Shown one piece after another: positions 42,450-50,672 of a stretch of DNA of 64,000 nt. A program made the translations under genes and the position numbers. The DNA is from Lentzea kentuckyensis (GTDB taxonomy: Bacteria > Actinomycetota > Actinomycetes > Mycobacteriales > Pseudonocardiaceae). Location of the stretch: NCBI RefSeq assembly GCF_002150765.1, contig NZ_MUYM01000063.1:1484-65483 (forward strand), read 5' to 3'. The notes under the pieces are model-generated. The model saw only the letters and a list, made by a program, of their open reading frames with translations. It searched no databases and was not told the origin of the DNA. How positions within the stretch are numbered: position 1 is the first letter of the stretch; every line of letters begins with the position of its first letter.

Positions 42450-43385
42450 ATGACCGAGAAGAAGATCATTGCTGTGGTGGGGTCGACCGGCGAGCAGGGC
42501 GGCGCTGTCGCACGGGCACTGCTGGCTGACGGGGAGTTCGCGGTGCGTGCGCTCACCCGCGACACGGAGTCGGGCGCTGCCAAGAAGCTTGCCGAGTCGG
42601 GCGCTGAGGTCGTTGCCGCGGACCTGTACGACGTCGACAGTTTGCGGCGGGCGTTCGACGGTGCGTACGGGGCGTATCTGGTGACGCCGTTCTTCACGCA
42701 TCTGTCTGCTGCCAAGGAGTTGGAGGAGGTCACGAACCTCGTCGAGGCGGCCAAGGGGGTGCGGCACGTCGTGTGGTCGACGCTGGAGGACACACGCGAG
42801 GTGATCTCGTTGGACGACGACCGGATGCCGACGCTCGACGAGAAGTACAAGGTGCCGCACTTCGACGTGAAGGGTGGCGAGGCGGACGCGTTGTTCGAGC
42901 AGGCAGGGTTGCCGACGACGTACGTCCGGATGTCGTTCTACTGGAACAACTTGCTGCGCGACCTGGCGCCGCGTCGCAACCAGGACGGGACGTTGTCGCT
43001 GTCGTTGCCGATGGGGGAGAGCAAGATCTCCGGCATCGCGGGTGAGGACATCGGCAAGGCCGTCGTGAGCGTGCTGAAGCGGCCGGAGACCATCGGCCGG
43101 ACGATCGGGCTCGGGACCGAACACCTGACCGGGCAGCAGGTGGCGGCGGCGTTCAGCGAGGTGCTGGGGGAGGTCGTGAAGTACGAGCCCATGTCCCACA
43201 ACGACTTCCGCGCGCTCGGGTTCCCGGCGGCGGCTGAGCTGGGAAACATGTTCCAGTACTACACCGAGTTCGACACGCACATCCTGCCGCGCCGGGACGT
43301 GGACCAGACGCGGGAGATCGTGCCGTCCTGGTTGACGCTCAAGGACTTCCTCGCGCTGCACCGCGCGGAGATCACGATTGGCTAG
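42450..43385 (+). CDS. NmrA-like NAD(P)-binding protein
   Basis: 311 residues. NAD(P) motif VVGSTGEQGGAVARALL (residues 9-25), with the NmrA-type GxxGxxG variant and LYDVDSLRRAFDGAYGAYLV. Later WSTLEDTREV and MSFYWNNLLRD. NmrA-like proteins are redox sensors or reductases that often lack the SDR Tyr-Lys pair; here no YxxxK is obvious. Its 3' end meets the MarR gene's 3' end (14-base overlap). Start ATG 42450 follows GGTGGAGG. Confidence 0.85.
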   Translation: MTEKKIIAVVGSTGEQGGAVARALLADGEFAVRALTRDTESGAAKKLAESGAEVVAADLYDVDSLRRAFDGAYGAYLVTPFFTHLSAAKELEEVTNLVEAAKGVRHVVWSTLEDTREVISLDDDRMPTLDEKYKVPHFDVKGGEADALFEQAGLPTTYVRMSFYWNNLLRDLAPRRNQDGTLSLSLPMGESKISGIAGEDIGKAVVSVLKRPETIGRTIGLGTEHLTGQQVAAAFSEVLGEVVKYEPMSHNDFRALGFPAAAELGNMFQYYTEFDTHILPRRDVDQTREIVPSWLTLKDFLALHRAEITIG

Positions 43386-43794
43386 TGATCTCCGCGAACA
43401 CGGCCTTGAACGCCGCGAACCGGTCGGCGCCGACCTGGTCGGCCAGCCGGGCCTCGATGTCGGTGATGATCCGCGCCGCCTGGGCCATCTGGTCGCGGCC
43501 CAGATCGGTGGGCACGACCAGCTTCGCCCGCCGGTCCGCGGGATCGGGCCGGCGGGTGACGTAGCCGAGGCGTTCGAGTTCGTCGATCAGGGTGCCGACG
43601 ACCTGCTTGTGCTGGCCGGAGCGTTCGGACAGCTCGCTCGCGCGGGTGCCGTCGGGCGCGAGGTAGGCCATGATCGCGCCGTGGCGTGGGCGCAGGTGCT
43701 CGTGGCCGGCCTCGGCGAGGCGGGTGAAGAGCTCCTTGTGGAAGCTCGCGAGCAGGTGCGCGGAGAGCACGCCGATGTCCGACATGCCGAGCAT
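43372..43794 (-). CDS. MarR-family transcriptional regulator
   Basis: 140 residues from ATG 43794 (MLGMSDIGV); a second ATG is three codons on. The upstream extension to 43932 lacks coding sense. Winged helix of MarR type: HEHLRPRHGAIMAYL, ASELSERSGQHKQVVGTLIDELERLGYVTR and RRPDPADRRAKLV in the wing. Typically it binds a short palindrome as a dimer and is released by phenolics or oxidants. It probably controls the NmrA-like gene through the palindrome at 42417. Confidence 0.88.
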   Translation of the reverse strand: MLGMSDIGVLSAHLLASFHKELFTRLAEAGHEHLRPRHGAIMAYLAPDGTRASELSERSGQHKQVVGTLIDELERLGYVTRRPDPADRRAKLVVPTDLGRDQMAQAARIITDIEARLADQVGADRFAAFKAVFAEITSQS

Positions 43795-43940
43795 GTTAGC
43801 CCGGCAGCTGCTCAGTCCGAAGAGGACTGAGCAGCGTGGCCTGGAAGTCCGAGTTCCGTTGCACCACCTGCACGGGTGAGCCGGCCGTGACGTAGGCGGT
43901 CCACCACCGCGTGGTCGTCCTGGCCGGCCCACCCGGAGAC

Positions 43941-44282
43941 TCAGCCCCGCGGCTCGTAGAGGCTGAACGGCGTGCCCTGGTCGTCCGAGCAGTGCGCGAT
44001 GCGGCCGACGTCCGGCACGGTTCGCACGTCCTCGCTCTTGCCGCCGAGCTCGGCGACCTTGCGCACGGACGCGTCGATGTCCGTGGTGTGGAAGTAGATG
44101 CGCGGCTGGGTGTGCTCGGCGTCCTTGGCCGCGATCGCGCCCGCCGCCCCGTTGGTGATCACGTGGTAGTCCTCGCCCATCGGGCTGGTTTCCCAGCCGA
44201 ACACGCCGGCGTAGAACGCCCGCGCCCGCGCCGTGTCCTCGGCGGGCAGCTCGAACCAGTTGACCTGTCCGGACATTGTCAT
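43941..44282 (-). CDS. VOC-family (glyoxalase-like) protein, probable ECF42 target
   Basis: 113 residues, single VOC module pair: QVNWFELPAEDTARARAFYAGVFGW, then the second betaalphabeta unit with IYFHTTDIDASVRKV and FSLYEPRG. Members handle glyoxal, aromatic or antibiotic-like ligands; the ligand is unknown. The ATG at 44282 has GAGGAG upstream. A TGTCGA-N17-CGTC promoter at 44312-44338 matches the ECF42 promoter of the sigma factor module. The gene starts 56 bases after the sigma factor's stop, on the same strand. Confidence 0.85.
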   Translation of the reverse strand: MTMSGQVNWFELPAEDTARARAFYAGVFGWETSPMGEDYHVITNGAAGAIAAKDAEHTQPRIYFHTTDIDASVRKVAELGGKSEDVRTVPDVGRIAHCSDDQGTPFSLYEPRG

Positions 44283-44311
44283 CGCTCCTCAGGTTGTGCT
44301 TGTGAGCGAAG

Positions 44312-44338
44312 GACGAGCGAACGGGCCGGAACTCGACA
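44312..44338 (-). promoter_or_regulatory. Predicted ECF42 promoter for the VOC gene
   Basis: Minus strand: -35 TGTCGA (44333-44338), 17 bases, then -10 CGTC (44312-44315). The start codon is 29 bases further on. It shares TGTCGAG-TCC and GTTCG-TCGTCCT with the promoter at 45927-45953. Confidence 0.7.
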
Positions 44339-45532
44339 TCAGCCGCCGAGAATTTTCAGGCGCCCGGCGAGGAAGCGCCGATCCGCCGGGCTGACCGCCA
44401 GCTCGTGAGCAAGCCGGTACGCGGCAACGGCTTCGTCGCGCCGGTCGAGGCGGCGCAGCAGGTCGGCACGGGCGGAGTGCAGCAGGTGGTACTCGGACAG
44501 CCCGGTGATGCCGTCGATCAACGCGAGCCCGGCGAGAGGTCCGTCGACCATCGCGACCGCCACCGCGTGGTTCAGCTCGATCACCGGAGTCGGTGCCACC
44601 GAAAGAAGTTCGGCGTAGAGAGCGACCACGCGGGGCCAGTCGACCGGATCTTGCACGTGCAGCGCGGCGATCACGGCGTGCAGCACGTACGGGCCGGGCG
44701 CGCCGAACCGCAGTGCGCGGTCGAGCAACGTCATGCCCTCGGCGATTTCGTCGAGGTTCCAGAGCGTGCGGTCCTGGTCGGTCAACAGCACCACGTCGCC
44801 GTCCGGCGACAGCCGGGCCGCGCTGCGTGAGTTGTGCAGCAACATCAACGCGACCAGGCCGTGCGCCTCCGGTTCGTCGGGCATCAGCGTCGCGATGAGC
44901 TTGCCGAGCCGCAGGGCTTCCAGCCGCAAGGAAGCGTCCGAGGCGGTGTAACCACGCGTGAAGATCAGGTAGACCACCGCGAGCACGCCCTGCAGCCGTT
45001 CGGGCAGCAGGTGGTCGGCGGGCACCTCGAAGGTGATGCCGGCGTCGCGGATCTTGCGCTTCGCCCGGACCAGCCGCTGGGCCAGCGCGGGTTCGGCGAC
45101 GAGGAACGTCCGCGCGATCTGCGCGGCCGTGAAGCCCGCGACGGCCTGGAGCGTCAGCGCCACCCGTGCTTCCTCGTTCAGCGCCGGGTGGCAGCAGGTG
45201 AAGATCAGGCTCAGCCGTTCGTCGCCCAGCGAGACGAGTTGCTTCTCGGTCATCGAGACCGCCTCCGGTGGCGGTGCCGGCAGCTTCGTGCGCGCCATCT
45301 GGGCGTGCCGCAGGCGGTCCAGGGCGTGGTTGCGGGCGACGGTGAGCAGCCAGGCGAACGGATCGTCCGGCACCTGCGCACGCGGCCACTTCCGCAACGC
45401 CTGCGAGCACGCCTCCTGCAACGCGTCCTCGGCCAGTTCGAAGTCGCCGAGCGCCCGCACGAGTGCCGCGAGCATCCGGGTCCGGTGCTCGCGGTACACC
45501 TGCTCGACGGCGGCCGACGCGAGATCGCTCAT
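44339..45532 (-). CDS. ECF42-type sigma factor with TPR-like C-terminal extension
   Basis: 397 residues. Sigma region 2 (residues 5-70, GDFELAEDALQEACSQALRKW) and region 4 (about 110-165, FTAAQIARTFLVAEPALAQRLVRAKRKI). The remaining 230 residues are a helical TPR-like domain with HLLPERLQGVLAVVYLIF and LNHAVAVAMVDGPLAGL. This is the ECF42 (DUF6596) architecture, in which the C-terminus, not an anti-sigma factor, controls activity. It lies downstream of the DGPF/YCII gene (four-base overlap) and upstream of the VOC gene. Both neighbours have the matching promoter. Confidence 0.92.
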   Translation of the reverse strand: MSDLASAAVEQVYREHRTRMLAALVRALGDFELAEDALQEACSQALRKWPRAQVPDDPFAWLLTVARNHALDRLRHAQMARTKLPAPPPEAVSMTEKQLVSLGDERLSLIFTCCHPALNEEARVALTLQAVAGFTAAQIARTFLVAEPALAQRLVRAKRKIRDAGITFEVPADHLLPERLQGVLAVVYLIFTRGYTASDASLRLEALRLGKLIATLMPDEPEAHGLVALMLLHNSRSAARLSPDGDVVLLTDQDRTLWNLDEIAEGMTLLDRALRFGAPGPYVLHAVIAALHVQDPVDWPRVVALYAELLSVAPTPVIELNHAVAVAMVDGPLAGLALIDGITGLSEYHLLHSARADLLRRLDRRDEAVAAYRLAHELAVSPADRRFLAGRLKILGG

Positions 45533-45900
45533 GCCACCCCGTGGTTCAGGCCGGGGATGTGGTCGACCGGGCGCACCTCGATCGTGGCGCCGAAGTGCGC
45601 CTGCGGGATCATCTCGGCCAGTTCCAGCGCTTCGTCGAGGTCGCGGCAGTCGAGCAGGTAGTAGCCGCCGAGGTGTTCGTGGGTCTCGGCGAACGGCCCG
45701 TCGGTGAGCATCGCCTTGCCGTCGCGCACCCGCACGGTGGTCGCGGTGCTGACGGGTTTCAGCGGGTCACCGCCCACGAACGCGCCCCGGCGCCGGCACT
45801 CGTCGGCGAACGCGTTGACCCGCGTGAGGATCTCCTCGAACCGCGGATCACCGGGCTTGGGGCGGTCCTCGCAGTTGTAGATCAGGAACATGTAGTGCAT
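45529..45900 (-). CDS. DGPF/YCII-like small protein co-encoded with ECF42
   Basis: 123 residues from ATG 45900 (MHYMFLIYN), GGAGGG seven bases upstream. The longer open frame (to 45954) lacks coding support. YCII-related fold with the DGPF motif visible as LTDGPFAETHEHLGGYYLL. DGPF proteins accompany ECF42 sigma factors and are transcribed by them; their role may be in ligand or oxidant sensing. The promoter at 45927-45953 lies 27 bases upstream. Confidence 0.9.
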   Translation of the reverse strand: MHYMFLIYNCEDRPKPGDPRFEEILTRVNAFADECRRRGAFVGGDPLKPVSTATTVRVRDGKAMLTDGPFAETHEHLGGYYLLDCRDLDEALELAEMIPQAHFGATIEVRPVDHIPGLNHGVA

Positions 45901-45926
45901 GCGTACCCTCCAGTCGTCGTCCGGAG

Positions 45927-45953
45927 GACGATCGAACCCTCTGGATCTCGACA
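45927..45953 (-). promoter_or_regulatory. Predicted ECF42 promoter for the DGPF-sigma operon
   Basis: Minus strand: TGTCGA (45948-45953), 17-base spacer, CGTC (45927-45930), the ECF42 consensus as I recall it. Auto-activation of the operon is implied. Confidence 0.75.
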
Positions 45954-45972
45954 TTCGAGCACGCGCCGTTTC

Positions 45973-46866
45973 TCACGGCGCGGCGAGCCGGCCGCGGATC
46001 GACGCGATCAGCTCGTAGCTGCGCCGACGGTCCGCGTGGTGGAAGACGGGCGTGGTGATCATCAGCTCCTCGGTGCCGGTCTCGTCGAGCACCGCCTGGA
46101 GCTTGCGGGCGATCGTCTCCGGCCCGCCGACCAGCACGCGGCCGTCGTCGGGCTGCGCGGCGACGTCGTGCGGGCTGGGCAACAGGATCCGGTCGCCTTC
46201 CTTGCGACTGCGCACCTTCGCCCGGATCGGCCCGGCCAGCCACTCGGCCCGGTCGTCGGTCTCCGCGCAGATCACCGCCACGCTGACCAGGTCGGCCCGG
46301 CAACTCTGGTCAGGGCTGAGGTGCCGGGCGAAGGCGAAGGGAACACCCAGTTCGGCGGCCAGCTCGGCGGTGCCGGGGGAGGAACCGAGCAGCCACAACT
46401 CCGGCACGTTGCCGCCCTGCACCGGTACGGCCGTGGTCATGCCCGGATCCAGCAACGCCCGCAGTTCTTCCAGCTGGTCGCGGTAGGGCCGGTCGGTGCG
46501 GCGAAGGGTCGAGACCACGTGCGGCGCTCCGCCCGGTGCCCGTCCGATGCCGAGGTCGATGCGGCCGGGATGCAGCGCGGCGAGCGTGCCGAACTGCTCG
46601 GCCACCACGAGCGGCGGGTGGTTCGGCAGCAGCACACCGCCGGAGCCGACGCGCAGACGTTCGGTCACGCTCGCCAGGTGCCCGGCGAGCACGGCGGGAG
46701 AGGAACTGGCGACCCCGCGCATGCCGTGGTGCTCCGGCACCCAGTACCGGTGAAACCCCAGCTCCTCCGCGAGTTCCGCGAGGTCGGTGGTGTTGAGCAG
46801 CGCCTGCCGCGGGGTAGAGCCCTGCACGATCGGAGACGTGTCCAGCACCGACAGGCGAATCCCCAT
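45973..46866 (-). CDS. LLM-class (luciferase-like) flavin-dependent oxidoreductase
   Basis: 297 residues. LLM family pattern: MGIRLSVLDTSPIVQGS start, YWVPEHHGMRGVASSSP, VGSGGVLLPNHPPLVVAEQ and IDLGIGRAPGG. Members are FMN- or F420-dependent monooxygenases or reductases, and substrates vary widely. The gene sits upstream of the ECF42 module on the same strand, 72 bases before DGPF. The ECF42 promoter of DGPF lies between, so it is not obviously in the same regulon. Codon use is ordinary for the window. Confidence 0.88.
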   Translation of the reverse strand: MGIRLSVLDTSPIVQGSTPRQALLNTTDLAELAEELGFHRYWVPEHHGMRGVASSSPAVLAGHLASVTERLRVGSGGVLLPNHPPLVVAEQFGTLAALHPGRIDLGIGRAPGGAPHVVSTLRRTDRPYRDQLEELRALLDPGMTTAVPVQGGNVPELWLLGSSPGTAELAAELGVPFAFARHLSPDQSCRADLVSVAVICAETDDRAEWLAGPIRAKVRSRKEGDRILLPSPHDVAAQPDDGRVLVGGPETIARKLQAVLDETGTEELMITTPVFHHADRRRSYELIASIRGRLAAP

Positions 46867-47239
46867 GTCACCAGACTAAGCAGGCTGCCAGAAGTTGTGT
46901 CCGTAACCCGATCGAGCACACCCCCGCCTTGCGTTGATGGCGTCTGCAAGTACCACCAACTCAACATCAACAGGCACTTACCTACAACCAACAGGGCAAT
47001 CACGCCAGGCACGCCGGTCCGGCGCACGGCGACCAGGTTGAGCGTCGTATCGCGGTCATGGTCGACTCGGCGGCAAGCAGATGTGCATCTTCATGTGGCG
47101 CGGGCGGGGATCGGACATACCGGGCGGTGCCCATCTGTCGGACATGCTGGACAATCCCGGCTCCAGCTCCGGGTCGAGCGCGATCAGCCAACGGAGGCCA
47201 CGCGGTTTCGGACAGGACTTCTGGCCAGTTGCTCAGACG
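46867..47239. other. 373-bp gene-poor interval
   Basis: No ORF with coding character on either strand. The stretch from about 46890 to 46990 looks richer in A and T than the neighbouring genes (by eye, not counted), and it is not repeated elsewhere in the window. I see no tRNA, terminator or promoter I would defend, only the LLM gene start on one side and the end of a small secreted protein gene on the other. Confidence 0.6.
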
Positions 47240-47653
47240 TCAGCAGCGCTGGTCGGTCTGTCCCCAGTAGACGTTGCCGTCGCCCCACACCTCGCCGTAA
47301 GCCCTGGTGCACTTGGTGATTGTGTTCGTGCCCTTGGACCAGACTTCCTGCTTGTTGCGGCCGATGGTGGTGCTGCCGAGGTCGCGGGTGCCGTTGATGA
47401 CCATCTCGGCACTGGAGTTGTAGCTGCCCGGCTTGGCGGCGTACGAGTCCCACACGTAGATGTAGCCCCAGTTCTTGCCGCAGCCCGCGAACTGCTTCAC
47501 CGAGGCGATGGGCGTGGACCCCTTCATCACGTACCCGGTGGAGCCGATCTGCACGGCTTCGGCACAGCCCGGCACCCGCTCGGCCTGGGCCGTGCCGACC
47601 GAGGCCAGGACCGACAGCGCCACCGCGGGCAGGATCAGCATGACTTTGCGCAT
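47240..47653 (-). CDS. Small secreted Cys-rich protein (DUF2690-like)
   Basis: 137 residues from ATG 47653 (MRKVMLILPAV), a signal peptide ending near GTAQAERV. Mature part has four Cys (PGCAEA, FAGCGKNWGY, TKCTRAY and C-terminal Cys) and NWGYIYVWDSY, like the DUF2690 group of actinomycete secreted proteins or a lectin-like fold. The last residue is the Cys, so the protein may form two disulfides. No enzyme motif. Function unknown. Confidence 0.7.
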   Translation of the reverse strand: MRKVMLILPAVALSVLASVGTAQAERVPGCAEAVQIGSTGYVMKGSTPIASVKQFAGCGKNWGYIYVWDSYAAKPGSYNSSAEMVINGTRDLGSTTIGRNKQEVWSKGTNTITKCTRAYGEVWGDGNVYWGQTDQRC

Positions 47654-47679
47654 GCCCCACGGTGGCGCTGGCCGGTTAG

Positions 47680-48309
47680 TCAGCGGTAAATCTCCGCTTG
47701 CGTCCGCTCCCGCACGGTCTCCTCGGACACACCCGGCGCCAGTTCCACCAGCCGCAGACCGTCCGGTGTCACGTCGAACACGCCGAGATCGGTGATCACG
47801 AGATCGACGCACGCCTTGCCGGTCAACGGAAGCGTGCACTCGTCCAGGAGCTTCGGGCTGCCGTCCTTGGCGGAGTGGGTCATCACGACGATCACCCGGC
47901 GCGCGCCGTGCACGAGGTCCATCGCGCCGCCGATGCCGGTGACGAGCTTGCCGGGCACCGCCCAGTTCGCGAGATCGCCCTGGGCCGACACCTGCATCGC
48001 GCCCAGCACCGCCACGTCGACGTGGCCGCCGCGGATCATGCCGAACGACAGTGCCGAGTCGAAGAACGACGCGCCGGGCAGCGTGGTCACGGTCTCCTTG
48101 CCCGCGTTGATCAGGTCGGGGTCGACGTCGGCCTCCGCGGGGTAGGGGCCGACGCCGAGGATGCCGTTCTCGGACTCCAGCACCACTTCCACGCCCGGCG
48201 GCAGGTGGTTCGGGATCAGCGTCGGCACGCCGATGCCGAGGTTGACGTACTCGCCGTCACGCAGTTCGCGGGCCGCGCGGGCGGCCATCTCGTCACGACT
48301 CCAGGGCAT
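47680..48309 (-). CDS. pcaJ: 3-oxoacid CoA-transferase, subunit B
   Basis: 209 residues. The catalytic Glu lies in LESENGILGVGP (family motif SENG), and GMIRGGHVDVAVLGAMQV and IGGAMDLVHGARRVIVVMTH are typical of the B subunit. With the A subunit it moves CoA from succinyl-CoA to a 3-oxo acid. The catC gene and thiolase in the same operon favour 3-oxoadipate (PcaIJ); the acetoacetate enzyme (ScoAB) is the alternative. Its start overlaps the A subunit stop by 17 bases. Confidence 0.88.
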   Translation of the reverse strand: MPWSRDEMAARAARELRDGEYVNLGIGVPTLIPNHLPPGVEVVLESENGILGVGPYPAEADVDPDLINAGKETVTTLPGASFFDSALSFGMIRGGHVDVAVLGAMQVSAQGDLANWAVPGKLVTGIGGAMDLVHGARRVIVVMTHSAKDGSPKLLDECTLPLTGKACVDLVITDLGVFDVTPDGLRLVELAPGVSEETVRERTQAEIYR

Positions 48310-49054
48310 CGCGCACCGTCCTGAACTCCACGCTCTTGTCGGTCGCCTGCTCCGGCGACAGCTCCACCACCCGCTGCACGAAGATGCCCGGCAGGTGCAC
48401 CTCGTCGGGATCGATGACGTCGACGAGCTCCTCGGCCTCGGCGATCGTGACGCGGCCCGCCATCGCGGCGAGCGGGTTGAAGTTGCGGGCCGACTTCTCG
48501 AACACCAGGTTGCCGAACCGGTCCGCGCGAGCGGCCCGGACCAGCGCGAAGTCGGTGCGGATGCTCTGTTCCAGCACGTACTCGCGGCCGTCGAACTCGC
48601 GCACCTCCTTGGCCGGAGAGGCGATCGCGACGGTGCCGTCCGGGTGGTACCGCCACGGCAGGCCGCCGTCCGCGACCAGCGTGCCGACGCCCGCGGGCGT
48701 GTAGAAGGCGGGGATGCCGGTGCCGCCCGCGCGCAGTCGTTCCGCGAGGGTGCCCTGCGGGATCAGCTCGACCTCGATCTCGCCCGCGAGGTACTGGCGG
48801 GCGAACTCCTTGTTCTGGCCGATGTACGAACCGGTGACGCGGGCGATGCGGCCGGCCGACAACAGCACCGAGAGGCCCTGGTCCATCGCGCCGCAGTTGT
48901 TCGACACGATGCCGAGCGAGCCGGCACCCTTGTCGTACAAGGCGTTGATGAGCACCTTGGGCACGCCGCACAACCCGAACCCGCCGACCGCGAGAGTGGC
49001 GCCATCGTCCACATCGGACACAGCTTCGGCAGCGGAGGCCACGATCTTGTTCAT
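48293..49054 (-). CDS. pcaI: 3-oxoacid CoA-transferase, subunit A
   Basis: 253 residues from ATG 49054 (MNKIVASAAEAV), which overlaps the thiolase stop (49051) by four bases; the longer frame is shadow. A-subunit motif GGFGLCGVPKVLINAL near 23-38 and SNNCGAMDQGL. Pairs with the B subunit as a heterodimer or tetramer. Same operon and pathway as above. Confidence 0.9.
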   Translation of the reverse strand: MNKIVASAAEAVSDVDDGATLAVGGFGLCGVPKVLINALYDKGAGSLGIVSNNCGAMDQGLSVLLSAGRIARVTGSYIGQNKEFARQYLAGEIEVELIPQGTLAERLRAGGTGIPAFYTPAGVGTLVADGGLPWRYHPDGTVAIASPAKEVREFDGREYVLEQSIRTDFALVRAARADRFGNLVFEKSARNFNPLAAMAGRVTIAEAEELVDVIDPDEVHLPGIFVQRVVELSPEQATDKSVEFRTVRDALES

Positions 49055-50169
49055 GAGACCCTCTCGAAGACCGCGGCGAGCCCCTGCCCGCCACCGATGC
49101 ACATGGTTTCCAGCGCGTACCTGCCGTCCCGCCGTTCCAGCTCGCGCAGCATCGTGGCGAGAATCCGCGCCCCGGTCGCCCCGACGGGATGGCCCAGCGC
49201 GATGCCGGAACCGTTGACGTTGAGGCGGCCGTGGTCGGTCAGGCCCCACTCGCGCAGCACGGCGAGCACCTGCGCGGCGAACGCCTCGTTCAGCTCGATC
49301 AGGTCCATGTCGTCGAGCTTCAGGCCCGCGTTGTGCAGTGCCCGCGCGGACGAGGGCACGGGCCCGATGCCCATGCGTGCCGGTTCGACCCCGGCGGACG
49401 CCCACGAAACCAGGCGCGCCAGCGGACGCAGCCCCAGTTCGGCGGCCCGGTCGGGGTGGGTGACCACGCACAGCGCGGCACCGTCGTTCTGCCCGCTCGC
49501 GTTGCCGGCCGTGACCGTGGCGCCGTCGATGTCCATGATCGTCTTCAGCGACCCGAGCTTGTCCAGCGTCGAACCCGGCCGCGGGTGTTCGTCGGCCACG
49601 AAGTCGCCGACCGGAACCAGCTCGTCCGCGAACCGACCGCGGGCGGCGACGGCCCGCTCGTGGCTGCGCAGCGCCAGCTCGTCCTGCTCGGCACGCGAAA
49701 TCCCGTACTCGCGGCGCAGGTTCTCGGCGGTTTCCAGCATGCCGCCGGGCACCGGGAAGTTGACGCCACCGGCGGAAACCCGGCCGCGCGCCAGGGCGTC
49801 GGCACCGGCGTTCGACATGCTCTCCACGCCGCCCGCCAGCACGAGGTCCTGCGCACCGGTCCGCACGGACATCGCCGCGTTGATCACGGCCTGCAGCCCG
49901 GAACCACAACGGCGGTCCAGCTGCACGCCCGGCACGCCGATCCCGAGACCCGCGTCCAGCGCCACGACCCGGCCGATCGCCGGCGCGTCCATCGTGGGGT
50001 AGCAGTGGCCCAGGATCAGGTCGTCCACCGCGGCCGGATCGAGGCCGGTCCGGTTCATCAGCTCCCGTACGACGATCGCGCCCAGTTCCTGGGCGGTGTG
50101 ATCCTTCAGAGCACCGTTGTAGCGGCCTACCGGGGTGCGGACGGGCTCGCAGATGACGGCGTCACGCAT
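49051..50169 (-). CDS. pcaF: Thiolase, probable 3-oxoadipyl-CoA thiolase
   Basis: 372 residues. Nucleophile Cys 88 in DRRCGSGLQ, later ELNEAFAAQVL, GSGIALGHPVGATGARI and C-terminal CIGGGQGLA, the four thiolase signatures. In context it cleaves 3-oxoadipyl-CoA to succinyl- and acetyl-CoA, the last step of the beta-ketoadipate pathway. A generic acetoacetyl-CoA thiolase is not excluded. ATG 50169, 21 bases after catC. Confidence 0.88.
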   Translation of the reverse strand: MRDAVICEPVRTPVGRYNGALKDHTAQELGAIVVRELMNRTGLDPAAVDDLILGHCYPTMDAPAIGRVVALDAGLGIGVPGVQLDRRCGSGLQAVINAAMSVRTGAQDLVLAGGVESMSNAGADALARGRVSAGGVNFPVPGGMLETAENLRREYGISRAEQDELALRSHERAVAARGRFADELVPVGDFVADEHPRPGSTLDKLGSLKTIMDIDGATVTAGNASGQNDGAALCVVTHPDRAAELGLRPLARLVSWASAGVEPARMGIGPVPSSARALHNAGLKLDDMDLIELNEAFAAQVLAVLREWGLTDHGRLNVNGSGIALGHPVGATGARILATMLRELERRDGRYALETMCIGGGQGLAAVFERVS

Positions 50170-50190
50170 GAACTCTCCTTGTCGCGGACG

Positions 50191-50478
50191 TCACGGCTGG
50201 GCCGCCAGGTCGGAGGGGTGTTGCGCCAGCGGCGTCACGTCGACCTCCATGAACTCCCACAGCGGCAGTGAGGACAGGAACGCGTGCAGTTCGTCGTTGG
50301 ACGGCACGTCGAAGACGCCGATGTCGCTGTACTGCCCGACGACCCGCCACAGGTGCGGCCAGACCCCGAGCTTCTGCAGCTCCACCTCCCGGTCGTGCTC
50401 CGCGGCGAGGAGTTCGGCGCGGCGGTTCGGGTCGAGGTCGTGGGGGAGTGAAACGTCCATCCGCACGTGGAAGAGCAC
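50191..50478 (-). CDS. catC: Muconolactone delta-isomerase
   Basis: 95 residues from GTG 50478 with AGGAGG nine bases upstream. CatC pattern MLFHVRMDVSLPHDLDPN, then HDREVELQKLGVWPHLWRVVG and GVFDVPSNDELHAFL, length as usual for the family. It converts muconolactone to 3-oxoadipate enol-lactone in catechol breakdown. No catA or catB is beside it; they must be elsewhere. Divergent from the IclR regulator. Confidence 0.92.
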   Translation of the reverse strand: MLFHVRMDVSLPHDLDPNRRAELLAAEHDREVELQKLGVWPHLWRVVGQYSDIGVFDVPSNDELHAFLSSLPLWEFMEVDVTPLAQHPSDLAAQP

Positions 50479-50586
50479 GGTCACCTCCTGGTGAAGGCCG
50501 CACGGGCTGTCCGGCGGCCGCGGGTTGTTGCGGTGACACGGAATACCCGCCGCTGAGGTGATTGAGTCCCACTCTCCCGCTCTTCC

Positions 50587-50613
50587 TGTACGCTGTGCGT
50601 ACAATATGTACGC
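50587..50613. promoter_or_regulatory. Probable IclR/PcaR operator
   Basis: TGTACGC-TGT-GCGTACA is a perfect inverted repeat (50587-50603), followed by a third half-site TGTACGC at 50607-50613, 20 bases from the first. It is in the gap between catC and the IclR gene. Two helical turns between direct half-sites fits IclR tetramers. Confidence 0.65.
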
Positions 50614-50672
50614 GCTGCGGTTACATCAGAGTGCACCGGGCCTTGTGGTGCTGTCAACGGGAGGATGGGCCG

